Below are positions 31,096-40,830 of a stretch of DNA of 64,000 nt, piece after piece. Position numbers and translations under genes: made by a program. Source of the DNA: Burkholderiaceae bacterium. GTDB taxonomy: Bacteria; Pseudomonadota; Gammaproteobacteria; Burkholderiales; Burkholderiaceae_C. The notes beneath the pieces are model-generated. The model was not told the DNA's origin and made no database searches. It saw nothing but the letters and a program-made list of their open reading frames with translations. The stretch is taken from positions 117,967 through 181,966 of the forward strand of contig JACKLM010000008.1 in the NCBI GenBank assembly GCA_024235895.1, given 5' to 3'. Positions within the stretch are counted from its first letter, which is position 1. Every line of letters starts with the position of its first letter.

Positions 31096-33623
31096 GCCAG
31101 CGCGCGCCGCCGCCGCGGCCGCGCCGGTGCGTCCAGCGCCGCCTCGGCCTCGGCGACCATCCGCGCCACGCGCTCGTTCAGCTTCTCGTTGCTCAGCCGC
31201 TCGCGCAGCCGGTCGACCATCAGCGGCAGCGCGAGCGGGCTGGGCGCAGGCAGCGCGACCCGATCCAGCGTCGCCGAGGCCATCGCCTGCAGCGCCTCGC
31301 GCAGCCTGGCGAGCTCGAGCTCGTGCTGCAGCGCCTCGTCCCTCGCCTGCACGAGCAGCCGGTTGCCGGGATCGTACTTGCGGAAGACCTCGTGCAGCAG
31401 GCTGCTCGACGCCTGCAGCTGGCGCATGCTCTTCGGCGCGCCGGGGTAGCCGCTGAAGACCAGCCCGGCGACCCGCGCGATCTCGCGGAAACGCCGCTGC
31501 GCCAGCGCGCCCGCGTCCAGGCTCGCGAGCAGGTCGTCCAGCAGCGCGTCGGGCGCGAACAGGCTTCCGTCTTCGAGCGGCGCCAGGTCCGGCGCATTCG
31601 CGGCGACGATCTCGAGCCCGTAGTCGTTGACCGACAGCGAGAAGGTCCCCGGCGCCGCACGCGCGAGCCGCCACGCGATCAGCTGCGCCAGCCCGAGGTG
31701 GACGTTGCGCCCCGCGAACGGGTACAGGAACAGGTGGTGCCCCTCGCGCGAGCGCAGCGTCTCGGCCAGCAGCCGGCCCGGCCGCGGCAGCCGCGACAGC
31801 CGCTGCTGGGCGTCGAGCATCGGCCGCGCCAGCTGCAGCTCGGGCTCGTCGAAGCGGCCGTCCGAGGCATCGGCCAGGCAGCGCAGCACGCTGCGCGCGA
31901 GCTCGCTGGACAGCGGCATGCGCCCGCCCTGCCACACCGGCACCACGCCGTCGGCGCGCGTGGCGCGGCGCACGAACGCGGTCATGTCCTGGCTGCGAAC
32001 GTACTCCAGCACGCGGCCGCCGAAGACGAAGCAGTCGCCCTTGCGCAGCCGGGCGACGAAGGACTCCTCGACCTGCCCGAGCGTGCCGCCGCCGACCCAG
32101 GCCACCGCCATCGTCGCGTCGCCGACGATGGTGCCGACCTGCATCCGGTGGCGCTGCGCGATGCCGCGGTCGGCGACGCGCCAGCGGCCGTCGACGACGC
32201 GCACGCGGTGGTATTCGGGGTAGGCCGCCAGACTCGTGCCGCCGCGCGCGACGAAGGCCAGCGCCCAGTCGAAGGCCTCGCGCGACAGCGCGGCATAGGC
32301 GGGCGCGCTGCGCACCTCGTCGAACATCGCCTCGGCGCCGTGGCGGCCTCCGGTGTCATCCGGATCGGCGTCGAACCCGCCGCTGGAATGCGGATCGGCG
32401 TCGAACCCGCCGCCGAGGGCCACCGTCACCAGGTGCTGCACCAGCACGTCCAGCGGCGCATCGGGGCTGTGGCGCGGCTCGACCTCGCCCGCCAGCGCCG
32501 CGCGGCGCGCCGCCGCCGCCTCGACCAGCTCGAGCGTATTCGTCGGCACCAGCGTGATGCGGCTCGGCCGCCCGGGCGCGTGGCCGCTGCGCCCGGCGCG
32601 TTGCAGCAGCCGCGCCACGCCCTTGGCGCTGCCGATCTGCAGCACGCGCTCGACCGGCAGGAAGTCCACCCCGAGGTCCAGCGACGAGGTCGCGACCACC
32701 GCCTTCAGCCGCCCGTCCTTCAGCCCCTGCTCGACCCAGTCGCGCGCCGCGCGGTCCAGCGAGCCGTGGTGCAGCGCGATCAGCCCGGCCCAGTCCGGGC
32801 GCGCCTGCAGCAGCATCTGGTACCAGCGCTCGGACTGCGAGCGCGTGTTGGTGAAGACCAGCGTCGTCGAGGCCGCATCGATCTCGTCGACGACCGGCTG
32901 CAGCATCTGCGCCCCCAGGTGGCCGGCCCACGAGAAGCGCCCCGGCTGCGCCGGCGCCAGGGGGTCGATCAGGATCGTCTTGTCGATGCGGCCGCGCACC
33001 AGCTCGCCGCCCGGCCCGCACAGCGCGGCCATCGCATGCTCGACCGCGCCCAGCGTCGCCGACAGGCCCCAGACCCCCAGCGCCGGGTTCCAGCGCCGCA
33101 GCCGCGCCAGCGCGAGCTGGACCTGAACGCCGCGCTTGTTGCCGACCAGCTCGTGCCACTCGTCGACGATCACCGTGTGCACGCCGCCGAGCTCGTCGCG
33201 CGCGCGCTCGCGCGTCAGCAGCAGGCTGAGCGACTCGGGCGTCGTGACCAGCGCGGCCGGCCAGCGCCGCTGCTGGCGCGCGCGCTCGGCCGCCGGCGTA
33301 TCGCCGCTGCGCTGCGCGACGGTGAATCCCGGTGCCAGCTCGGCCAGCGGCGCCTGCAGCGCGCGCGTGGTGTCGGCGGCGAGCGCGCGCATCGGCGTGA
33401 TCCACAGCACTTGCAGCCCGGGCCCCTCGCGCCGGCGCGCCAGCGCCCCCAGCCACACCGCATAGGTCTTGCCGGCGCCGGTGCTCGCGTGCAGCAGCCC
33501 GGAGCGCCCGGCGGCCATCGCCGCCCAGACCCGGCGCTGGAAGTCGAACGGCTGCCAGCCGCGCGCCGCGAACCAGGATTCGGCCGCGCGTCGCGCGGCC
33601 GGTTCGTCGGGAGCACGCTCCAT
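31092..33623 (-). CDS. Lhr-type DEXH helicase (ligase-associated DNA damage response family)
   Basis: An 843-residue superfamily 2 helicase of the bacterial Lhr-core type. Motif I is STGAGKT (about 48-54), Ia TPMRALA, II DEWH, III SATLG, V TSSLDLGVDFLP and VI QRAGRSGHAPG. The winged-helix and beta-barrel C-terminal half reads through GGRVLEYVRSQDMTAF and FPYAGRN-like segments. Homologues are usually encoded with an ATP-dependent ligase, a nuclease and a phosphoesterase; here only a secreted nuclease gene is linked. A short duplication is inserted at about residues 405-422. Confidence 0.9.
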   Translation of the reverse strand: MERAPDEPAARRAAESWFAARGWQPFDFQRRVWAAMAAGRSGLLHASTGAGKTYAVWLGALARRREGPGLQVLWITPMRALAADTTRALQAPLAELAPGFTVAQRSGDTPAAERARQQRRWPAALVTTPESLSLLLTRERARDELGGVHTVIVDEWHELVGNKRGVQVQLALARLRRWNPALGVWGLSATLGAVEHAMAALCGPGGELVRGRIDKTILIDPLAPAQPGRFSWAGHLGAQMLQPVVDEIDAASTTLVFTNTRSQSERWYQMLLQARPDWAGLIALHHGSLDRAARDWVEQGLKDGRLKAVVATSSLDLGVDFLPVERVLQIGSAKGVARLLQRAGRSGHAPGRPSRITLVPTNTLELVEAAAARRAALAGEVEPRHSPDAPLDVLVQHLVTVALGGGFDADPHSSGGFDADPDDTGGRHGAEAMFDEVRSAPAYAALSREAFDWALAFVARGGTSLAAYPEYHRVRVVDGRWRVADRGIAQRHRMQVGTIVGDATMAVAWVGGGTLGQVEESFVARLRKGDCFVFGGRVLEYVRSQDMTAFVRRATRADGVVPVWQGGRMPLSSELARSVLRCLADASDGRFDEPELQLARPMLDAQQRLSRLPRPGRLLAETLRSREGHHLFLYPFAGRNVHLGLAQLIAWRLARAAPGTFSLSVNDYGLEIVAANAPDLAPLEDGSLFAPDALLDDLLASLDAGALAQRRFREIARVAGLVFSGYPGAPKSMRQLQASSSLLHEVFRKYDPGNRLLVQARDEALQHELELARLREALQAMASATLDRVALPAPSPLALPLMVDRLRERLSNEKLNERVARMVAEAEAALDAPARPRRRRALA
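32358..32412. repeat. In-frame tandem duplication inside the helicase gene
   Basis: Two near-identical copies of cggatcggcgtcgaaccc, about 27 bases apart, encode GGFDADP twice within a variable loop of the helicase. The reading frame is kept. Confidence 0.7.
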
Positions 33624-33635
33624 CGCCCGTGACCT

Positions 33636-35126
33636 TCAGGCGGGCTCGTCGGTCACGCTGCCCTCGTCGTCCGCCTCGCTGCCCTGAAGCTGCAGGCCGA
33701 TCGAGGTGATGCGCCCGCCCTGCATCGCCCGCACGGCCAGTTTCGCGGTGCCGTGCTCGACGGCGTCGCCGACCACGGGCGGGCGCTGCAGCCGCTGGCG
33801 GATCCACTCGGCCATCGTGCAGCCGGGTGTGTGCGGCGGCGGCAGGCCGTAGAAGGCAAAGACCGCCTCGGCCGACGCCGCCGGGTCGATCGCGAAGTCG
33901 CCGTAGGCCGCGCGCTGCGCCGGCTCGTCGTCCTTGTCCGGCAGGTTCAGCCGCAGCCGCTGCGCGGCCCAGCCCAGCGTGCCGCCTTGCAGCAGCAGCG
34001 ATGCCAGCACGACGACGAAGGCGACGTCGAGCAGCCGCAGCGCACCCGGCACGCCGGCGATGATCGGAAAGACCGCCAGCACGATCGGCACCGCGCCGCG
34101 CAGCCCGACCCAGGCCACGTAGGCGATCTCGCGCCGGTCGAAGTGGAACGGCGCCAGGCACAGCGCCACCGCCAGCGGCCGGGCGACGAACATCAGCACC
34201 GCCGCCACCGCGAGCGCCTGGCCGAGCACCGGCCACAGCCGGGTCGGCGTCACCAGCAGCCCGAGCAGCAGGAACATCGACGCCTGCGCCAGCCAGGCGT
34301 AGCCGTCCATCGCCGACAGCGCCGAGCGCACGCGGAGCTCGGCGCGCGCGCGCAGCACGAGCCCGAACAGGTAGACCGCCAGAAACCCCGAGCCACCCAG
34401 CGCCGAGGTGCCGGCGAAGACCGCCAGCCCCGCGCTGGCCAGCACCAGCGCCGCCAGCCCGCGCTGGGTCCCGGCCAGCGGCAGCCGCTTCACCAACGCC
34501 GCCATCGCGAAACCCGCACCCAGCCCGCCGGCCAGCCCGACGCCGGCCTGCATCGCCAGCATCGTCCACGGCGAGGTCGCCTGCGTCGCGACGACCGAGG
34601 CGATCAGGATCAGCGTCAGCACCACCGCCATCGGGTCGTTCAGCCCGGACTCGATCTCCAGCGTGCTGGCCAGCCGCTCCGACAGCCGCAGCCCGGCGCT
34701 GCGCATCAGCGCGAAGACCGCCGCGGCATCGGTCGACCCGACGACCGCGCCGGCGAGCATGCCGAGCCGCCAGTCGACGTCCAGCAGCCAGGTCGCCGCC
34801 GCCCCGGTGACGGCGGCGCTGACGACCACGCCGACGGTCGCGAGCAACGCCGCCGGCTTCAGCCCGGTGCGGAAGGTGCCGACCGTGGTCTGCAGCCCGC
34901 CGTCGAGCAGGATCACCGCCAGCGCCGCGTTGCCGACCCAGAACACCAGACGGTGGTCGTCGAAGACGATGCCGCCCAGCCCGTCCTCGCCGGCCAGCAT
35001 CCCGGCGATCAGGAAGACGAGCAGCGACGACAGGCCGAGGCGCGACGAATACAGGCCGGCGACGACGCTGACGAAGACCAGTGCCCCGGCGACCGCGAGC
35101 GTGAGGTAGACGATGTCGACGTTCAC
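33636..35126 (-). CDS. Potassium/proton antiporter, CvrA/NhaP2 type (CPA1 family)
   Basis: A 496-residue cation/proton antiporter. Twelve or so transmembrane spans cover residues 5-395; the ion-binding aspartate is probably in GSTDAAAVFALM, and ESGLNDPMAV is the family signature. A soluble C-terminal domain of about 100 residues (from DFAIDPAASAEAVF) includes a TrkA-C-like or CorC-HlyC-like regulatory fold as in CvrA. The start is GTG and overlaps the stop of the DUF429 gene (GTGA), implying translational coupling. Confidence 0.88.
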   Translation of the reverse strand: MNVDIVYLTLAVAGALVFVSVVAGLYSSRLGLSSLLVFLIAGMLAGEDGLGGIVFDDHRLVFWVGNAALAVILLDGGLQTTVGTFRTGLKPAALLATVGVVVSAAVTGAAATWLLDVDWRLGMLAGAVVGSTDAAAVFALMRSAGLRLSERLASTLEIESGLNDPMAVVLTLILIASVVATQATSPWTMLAMQAGVGLAGGLGAGFAMAALVKRLPLAGTQRGLAALVLASAGLAVFAGTSALGGSGFLAVYLFGLVLRARAELRVRSALSAMDGYAWLAQASMFLLLGLLVTPTRLWPVLGQALAVAAVLMFVARPLAVALCLAPFHFDRREIAYVAWVGLRGAVPIVLAVFPIIAGVPGALRLLDVAFVVVLASLLLQGGTLGWAAQRLRLNLPDKDDEPAQRAAYGDFAIDPAASAEAVFAFYGLPPPHTPGCTMAEWIRQRLQRPPVVGDAVEHGTAKLAVRAMQGGRITSIGLQLQGSEADDEGSVTDEPA

Positions 35127-36019
35127 GCGCCGCCAGCCACCTCGGCCGCCTCGGTCGCGTCGGGGGCGCGGGTCGCCCGGCTTGCCGCGATCGCCTCGAA
35201 TCGGGCGCCGACGATCCAGCCCTCCACCGGATCGACCGCCGGAGGCAGGCCCCAGCCGGGCCGTGCCGCCGCCTGCGCGGCCTGCACCAGGCACAGCACG
35301 GCGTCGAGCCGGTCGCCGCTGGCGTCGTCGACCAGCGCGTCGCGCTGCGCGTGCGCGAGTTTCAGCCGCGGCACATCCGGCACGCGGCCCTGCTCCAGCG
35401 CCTCGACCATATCCTTGCGCGCGATCAGCCGCGCAGCATCGGCGTCGTTCTTGTACGAGCGCCGGCCGATCAGCGCGTACGCCAGCGCGCCCGGATAGCC
35501 CTCGAGCGCGACGCGCGTCGCATCGCCGGCGCGCAGCCCCGGCAGATGCAAGCCCGCGGCCAGCAGCCGCGGCATGCCCTCGAACCACATGAAGCCCACC
35601 GGCACGTAGCGCGTCTGCAGCGGGCTGGTCGAGCTGACGCCGGCCAGCGCGCGGTCGGTCACCCGGTGCGGCAGCCGCTGCCCGGGCGGCCGGGCGGCGG
35701 CCCAGTCGTCGACCAGCGCCTGGAAGGCACGCCGGTCGGCGCAGCGCGCGTGCACCGTGTCGCCGACCGCGCCGACGTCGGCGCCGAGCCCGAGCTCGTC
35801 GACGAAGACGCGCGGCAGCCCGAAGGGGAAGTCGAAGGCGCCCAGCCACGGGCCGGGTGCCGCGAGCAGCGCCTCGAACGAGGCCATGTCCGGCAGCGCC
35901 TGCACCGATTCCAGCCGCAGCACGCCACCGACGAGCCGGCCGTGCGCCACCGTGATCGGCTTGCGGCGCGACGGCACGCTGGTGAAGTCGACGCCGAGCA
36001 GGCGCAGCGTGGTGGTCAT
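35123..36019 (-). CDS. DUF429 domain protein
   Basis: A 298-residue protein starting LRLLGVDFTSVPSRRKPI, with FDFPFGLPR near residue 63 and EGYPGALAYALIGRRSYKND near 170, matching DUF429, an RNase H-fold-like family of unknown function. Acidic residues in GVDFTS and AFDFPFG could form an active site. It is translationally coupled to the antiporter gene downstream. Confidence 0.8.
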   Translation of the reverse strand: MTTTLRLLGVDFTSVPSRRKPITVAHGRLVGGVLRLESVQALPDMASFEALLAAPGPWLGAFDFPFGLPRVFVDELGLGADVGAVGDTVHARCADRRAFQALVDDWAAARPPGQRLPHRVTDRALAGVSSTSPLQTRYVPVGFMWFEGMPRLLAAGLHLPGLRAGDATRVALEGYPGALAYALIGRRSYKNDADAARLIARKDMVEALEQGRVPDVPRLKLAHAQRDALVDDASGDRLDAVLCLVQAAQAAARPGWGLPPAVDPVEGWIVGARFEAIAASRATRAPDATEAAEVAGGA

Positions 36020-36135
36020 GGGTCGATTGTCGCGGCCCGGCCAGACCCTGGCTGCCCCGACGCCGGCAGCCCCCCCCGTTCAGCCGCTGCAGCGGGGCCT
36101 ATCGTGCAGCATCCTCGACGGGGGCCGATGCCCCG

Positions 36136-37866
36136 TCACGTCCCTGGCGGCAAAGCTGCGCGCGACGTGCCGCCTTCCGCAGCACCGGTCAGTCGCCACA
36201 CGCCATGCGACTCGGCCGCCGCGCCCTCGTCGCGCAGCGCCAGCAGGTGCGCCAGCAGCGACCGCGCCGCGATCGGGAAGCGGTCGGCGGGCACGTCGTC
36301 GTAGACGCGAGGCACCAACGCCTCGACCGCGCACGGCCCGAGTGCGGCGAGCGCCTCGACGACCTTGGCCTCGCGCGCGCGTCGGTGCGCGACGAGCGCG
36401 CGCACCAGCGCGTGCGGCTGCGCGACCAGCCAGCCATGCCCGGGCGCGAACCAGTCCAGCTCCAGCGCCAGCAGCGCCTGCAGCGAGCGCAGGTAGGCGC
36501 CCATGTCGCCGTCGGGCGGGTTGATGACGACCGTCGACCCCTGCATCACGTGGTCGCCGGTGAACAGCAGCCGCTCCTGCTGCAGCAGCCAGCAGACATG
36601 GTTGGACGCATGGCCGGGGGTGTGGATCGCACGCAGCGTCGTCGCCGGGCCGAGCACGAACTGCTCGCCGTCGGCCGGCTCGTGGTCGGGCGCGAATCCG
36701 TGGTCCTGCCCCGGGTGCGGCGGCGCGCACAGGCCCCAGACCGCGGCGCCGGTGGCGCGCGCGATCGCCGCCGCGCCGGGCGAGTGGTCCGGGTGCGTGT
36801 GCGTCGCCAGCACATGCGTGATCGGGCGTGTGCCGGCGGCGGCGAGGATCGCGTCGCGGTGCGATGCGTCGTCCGGGCCGGGGTCGATCAGCACCCAGCC
36901 GTCGCCATCGGCGTCGCCGACCAGGTAGGCGTTGGTGCCCGGGCCGGTCATCACGCCCGGGTTCGGCGCCGTGACGCGGACGATGCGCGGCGACAGCCGC
37001 ACCGCGCGCCCGGCGACGATCTCGGCCAGCGGCGGGTCGCGCCCGTCGGGGTCGACGCGGCCGATCTCGGCCCAGGGGTAGTCCCAGGGCAGGAAGATCT
37101 TCGGCTTGCCGTCGCCGGTGCGGCCGATGCGCGGCATGTTGAGCGGGAACTCGCGCCGCGCGCCGGCCTCGGCGTGCGCGTCGGCGGCGCGCGCGAACAC
37201 CGTCAGACGCTGCAGCGTCGTTCGCGTGACCGGCAGCAGCTTCCAGCCGCGCGCGGGGTCGAGCGCTGCCGCCGGCGTCGTCCACATCAGCTCCTGCGCC
37301 TCGCCGAGGTCGGCCACCGCCTCCTGCCCCGCGGGCGCGAGCACGGTGAAGAAGCGGGTGTCGAATCGCTGAGGCACACCGGGCGGGGTCAGCCAGTGGC
37401 TGTGGTAGTGCAGCGCGCGCAGGTCCAGCCGCAGGTCCAGCGCCGAGCACATCTCGGCCATCGTCCCCTGCCCCTGCTGCAACCTCAGTCGCCACGATGC
37501 CAGCGCCGTGGCGCGCTCGCGCAGGTCGGCCGCGCTGCCGTCGCTCGCGCAGGCCAGCAGCAGCCCGACCTCCTCGAAGGCCTCGCGCACCGCGGCGACG
37601 AGATAGTCGAGCCCGCCCTCGGGCAGCCCGAGCCGCGCGCTCGCCGCCGCATCGTCGGGGCCGACGACGAAGTGGTGCGCGTGGCGGTCGGCGGCGTCGA
37701 GCACGCCGCCGGGGAAGACGATCGCGGCGCTGCGCATGTCGCCGGCGCGCTCGGCGCGGCGCAGCATCAGCAGCTCCATGCCCTGCGCGCCGTCGCGCAG
37801 CACGATCAGCGACGCCGCCTTGCGCGCGTCGGGCGGGGTGCGGTGGAAGTCGGCGGTCGTGGTCAT
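36136..37866 (-). CDS. Nudix hydrolase - metallo-beta-lactamase fusion protein
   Basis: A 576-residue two-domain protein. Residues 10-240 form a NUDT7/NUDT19-type Nudix domain, in which the motif is split: FPGGVLDAADRH, then about 35 residues later VREAFEEVGLLL; the usual GX5E spacing is not kept, which is typical of this subclass. Residues 290-520 form a metallo-beta-lactamase (LACTB2-like) domain with ATHTHPDHSPGA, TPGHASNHVCWL and FTGDHVMQG as metal ligands. NUDT19-like members hydrolyse CoA species. A CoA-thioester metabolism pair lies just upstream, which fits. Confidence 0.88.
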   Translation of the reverse strand: MTTTADFHRTPPDARKAASLIVLRDGAQGMELLMLRRAERAGDMRSAAIVFPGGVLDAADRHAHHFVVGPDDAAASARLGLPEGGLDYLVAAVREAFEEVGLLLACASDGSAADLRERATALASWRLRLQQGQGTMAEMCSALDLRLDLRALHYHSHWLTPPGVPQRFDTRFFTVLAPAGQEAVADLGEAQELMWTTPAAALDPARGWKLLPVTRTTLQRLTVFARAADAHAEAGARREFPLNMPRIGRTGDGKPKIFLPWDYPWAEIGRVDPDGRDPPLAEIVAGRAVRLSPRIVRVTAPNPGVMTGPGTNAYLVGDADGDGWVLIDPGPDDASHRDAILAAAGTRPITHVLATHTHPDHSPGAAAIARATGAAVWGLCAPPHPGQDHGFAPDHEPADGEQFVLGPATTLRAIHTPGHASNHVCWLLQQERLLFTGDHVMQGSTVVINPPDGDMGAYLRSLQALLALELDWFAPGHGWLVAQPHALVRALVAHRRAREAKVVEALAALGPCAVEALVPRVYDDVPADRFPIAARSLLAHLLALRDEGAAAESHGVWRLTGAAEGGTSRAALPPGT

Positions 37867-37936
37867 CGGGGCTTTCTGGCGGCGCGCGCAAGCCGTGCAC
37901 GAGGCACGCCATCGCTGCGCCGGGGCCGGTCCCTGC

Positions 37937-39166
37937 TCACTTCGCCGCCCCGCTGGCGCGCAGCGCGGCGATCTCGTCGGCGCCGAGGCCGGCCTCGGCG
38001 AGCACGGCCTCGGTATCGGCGCCTGGCTCGGGCCCGCGCCGCGGCACCGCCGCCGGCGTGCGCGAGAAGCGCGGTGCCGGCGCCGGCTGCACGACGCCGT
38101 CGACCTCGACGAAGCTCGCCCGCGCGCGCAGATGCGGGTGCGCCGGCGCCTCGGCCAGCGTCAGCACCGGGGCGACACAGGCGTCGCTGGCATCGAAATG
38201 CGCCGCCCAGTCGTCGCGCGAACGCGTCGCGAAGGCGGCCGCCAGCGCCGCGCGCAGCTCGGGCCAGGCGCGGCGGTCGTACTGGCGGCCGCGCCACGAT
38301 GCATCCAGCCCCAGCCTGGCGAGCAGCTCGGCGAAGAACGGGGGCTCCAGCGCGCCGACGGCGACGAAGCGGCCGTCGGCGCAGGCATAGGTGTCGTAGA
38401 ACGGCGCGCCGCCGTCGAGCAGGTTGTGCCCGCGCGCGGCCTCGCCGGCGTCCCACAGCCCGGCCGCGCGCAGGCCGTGGAAGATCCCGCTCAGCGACGC
38501 CACGCCGTCGACCATCGCCGCATCGACGACCTGCCCGCGCCCGGAGCGCTGGCGCTCGACGAGCGCGGCGAGGATGCCGAACGCCAGGTACAGCGCGCCG
38601 CCGCCGTAGTCGGCCACCAGGTTGAGCGGCGGCACCGGCTTGCCGTCGGCCGGGCCGATCGCGCCCAGCGCGCCGGCGACGGCGAGGTAGTCGATATCGT
38701 GCCCGGCGCGGTCGGCCAGCGGCCCCTGCTGCCCCCAGCCGGTCATGCGGCCGTAGACCAGCGCCGGGTTGCGCGCCAGCAGCTCGTCCGGCCCCAGCCC
38801 CAGTCGCTCGGCCACCCCCGGGCGCCAGCCCTCGACCAGCACGTCGGCGCGGTCGGCGAGCCGGCGCACCGCGTCGACCGCCGCCGGCTGCTTCAGGTCG
38901 AGCGCCACCGAGCGCCGGCTGCGGCCGTTGACGTCGAAGCGCGCCGGCATCGGCACCCCGAGCGGCGCGGCCACCGTTCGGTCGACGCGGATCACGTCGG
39001 CGCCCAGGTCGGCCAGCAGCATCGTCGCCATCGGACCGGGGCCGATGCTGGCGAGCTCCAGCACGCGCAGCCCGGCAAGCGGGCCGGATGCCGCCGGCGT
39101 CTGCGAGCCGGCGCCGGGCGTGCGCTTCGCACCGCCGCCGGCGACCCCCGAGGCCGCCGCCGTCAT
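37937..39166 (-). CDS. Alpha-methylacyl-CoA racemase / CoA-transferase family III
   Basis: A 409-residue family III (CaiB/BaiF) protein. The racemase-type GHDIDYLAVAGAL (catalytic histidine, about 140-152) and NLVADYGGGALYLAFG (catalytic aspartate) are both present, as in Amacr/Mcr. It has a 25-residue alanine/glycine-rich leader before LAGLRVLELASIGPGP. The ATG overlaps the stop of the 3-hydroxyacyl-CoA dehydrogenase gene (ATGA), suggesting joint action on branched or unusual acyl-CoAs. Confidence 0.9.
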   Translation of the reverse strand: MTAAASGVAGGGAKRTPGAGSQTPAASGPLAGLRVLELASIGPGPMATMLLADLGADVIRVDRTVAAPLGVPMPARFDVNGRSRRSVALDLKQPAAVDAVRRLADRADVLVEGWRPGVAERLGLGPDELLARNPALVYGRMTGWGQQGPLADRAGHDIDYLAVAGALGAIGPADGKPVPPLNLVADYGGGALYLAFGILAALVERQRSGRGQVVDAAMVDGVASLSGIFHGLRAAGLWDAGEAARGHNLLDGGAPFYDTYACADGRFVAVGALEPPFFAELLARLGLDASWRGRQYDRRAWPELRAALAAAFATRSRDDWAAHFDASDACVAPVLTLAEAPAHPHLRARASFVEVDGVVQPAPAPRFSRTPAAVPRRGPEPGADTEAVLAEAGLGADEIAALRASGAAK

Positions 39167-40662
39167 GCCCAGCTGCGGCGCCGCAGCGCCGGGCTAACGC
39201 GGTAGCGCTCGCCGCGGTAGGTCGCCGCCAGCGCATCGAGCAGCTGCGCGATGCGCGCCGCATCCCAGCGCGCGAGCCACTCGAACGGCCCGGCGGGGTA
39301 GTTGACGCCGAGCTTCATCGCCGCGTCGGCGCCGGCCTCGCTGCACACCCCCTGGTGCACGGCGTCGCAGGCTTCGTTGATCAGCATCGCCAGCGTCCGC
39401 GCGACGATCAGCCCCGGCGCGTCGGCGATGCGCTGGGCGTGGAAGCCGGCCGCGCGCAGCCATTGCGCCGCCGCCTGCACCCAGGCGCCGCTGGCGCGGT
39501 CCGACAGCGCGAAGGCCAGCGCCGTGCCGCGCTCGCAGCCGCCGAGCGACGGGTGGATCGGCAGGTCGAAGACCGCGACCTCGGCGCCGATCGCGCTCGC
39601 GCAGCGGCCGTCGGTCAGCCGCAGCTGCGCGCCGTCGACCTCGAGCCCGGTCCAGCCGCTGGCGGTATCGCGCTCGAAGGCCTGCCCGGCCAGCGCCAGC
39701 GTCAGCCGGTCCGCCACCGGCCCCGCGCCGTGCAGCACGACGCGCTGCGCATACGGCGCGCTCGCCGGCTCGAACGCCGGCAGCGCCGGCACGCCACCGC
39801 CGTCGCCGTAGCGGTAGAAGCCCTGCCCGCTCTTGCGCCCGAGCAGCCCGCCGGCGACCATCTCGGCCTGCAGCAGCGAGGGCATGTAGCGCTTGTCCTC
39901 GAAGTTGGCCTCGTAGACCGATCGCGTGACGGCGAAGTTGGTATCGTGGCCGATGAGGTCGATCAGCTCGCAAGGCCCCATGCGGAACCCGGCGCCGCGC
40001 AGGCAGGCGTCGAGCACCGCCGGCTCCGCCGCGCGCTCGAGCAGCAGCTGCAGCGCCTCGGCGTAGAACGGGCGCGCGATGCGGTTGACGACGAAGCCCG
40101 GGGTGGACTTCGCGTGCACCGGCGTCTTGCCCCAGGCCGCGGCGAGGTCGAACACCGCCTGCGCGACCTCGCCATCGGTGCGCAGCCCGCTGACGACCTC
40201 GACCAGCTTCATCAGCGGCACCGGGTTGAAGAAGTGCATGCCGACCAGCCGCCCGGGGCGCTGCATGCCGTTCGCGATCGCGGTGACCGAGATCGACGAG
40301 GTATTCGTCGCCAGCACCGCATCGGCGCCGAGCAGCGCCTCCAGCTCGGCGAAGAGCGCGCGCTTGGCCTGCAAGTCCTCGACGATCGCCTCGACCGCGA
40401 TCGCCGCGCCGGCGGCCTCGGCCAGCGCCGCGACCGGGCGCACGCGCGCGATCGTCGCCTCGGCCGCGTCGACGGCCAGTTTGCCCTTGGCGACCAGGCC
40501 TTGCAGCGTCGCGCCGAGCTTGTCGCGCGCCTGCGCCGCGGCGCCTTCGCGCGCATCGTGCAGGAAGACCGAGTGCCCGGCCTGCGCCGCCACCTGCGCG
40601 ATGCCCGCGCCCATGATGCCGGCGCCGACCACCAGCACCGCCGAATCCTTGCCGATCTTCAT
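39163..40662 (-). CDS. 3-Hydroxyacyl-CoA dehydrogenase (PaaH/FadB-C type)
   Basis: NAD-dependent dehydrogenase of 499 residues. The dinucleotide motif is VVGAGIMGAGIAQVAAQAG (about 11-29); TNTSSISVTAIA and GMHFFNPVPLMKLVEVV carry the catalytic histidine. Two C-terminal 3HCDH domains follow (GFVVNRIARPFYAEAL; ARTLAMLINEACDAV), so it is the long form seen in phenylacetate (PaaH/PaaC) and related beta-oxidation. MKIGKD was taken as the start. Confidence 0.92.
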   Translation of the reverse strand: MKIGKDSAVLVVGAGIMGAGIAQVAAQAGHSVFLHDAREGAAAQARDKLGATLQGLVAKGKLAVDAAEATIARVRPVAALAEAAGAAIAVEAIVEDLQAKRALFAELEALLGADAVLATNTSSISVTAIANGMQRPGRLVGMHFFNPVPLMKLVEVVSGLRTDGEVAQAVFDLAAAWGKTPVHAKSTPGFVVNRIARPFYAEALQLLLERAAEPAVLDACLRGAGFRMGPCELIDLIGHDTNFAVTRSVYEANFEDKRYMPSLLQAEMVAGGLLGRKSGQGFYRYGDGGGVPALPAFEPASAPYAQRVVLHGAGPVADRLTLALAGQAFERDTASGWTGLEVDGAQLRLTDGRCASAIGAEVAVFDLPIHPSLGGCERGTALAFALSDRASGAWVQAAAQWLRAAGFHAQRIADAPGLIVARTLAMLINEACDAVHQGVCSEAGADAAMKLGVNYPAGPFEWLARWDAARIAQLLDALAATYRGERYRVSPALRRRSWA

Positions 40663-40830
40663 CCTCGTTGCTCCAACTTCGTCCCCGCCGCGGCGTTCGA
40701 GGCCGCAATCCGGTGCGTGGCACCGGCCTTGCACGCGCTGCCGCCTTCCGGCGACCGCGCGCCCGTTGCCGCCAGGCCCCAGCGGCGAGTTTCCCATGAT
40801 GGCAAATGCCAGGACGCCCGACCCTGGCCC

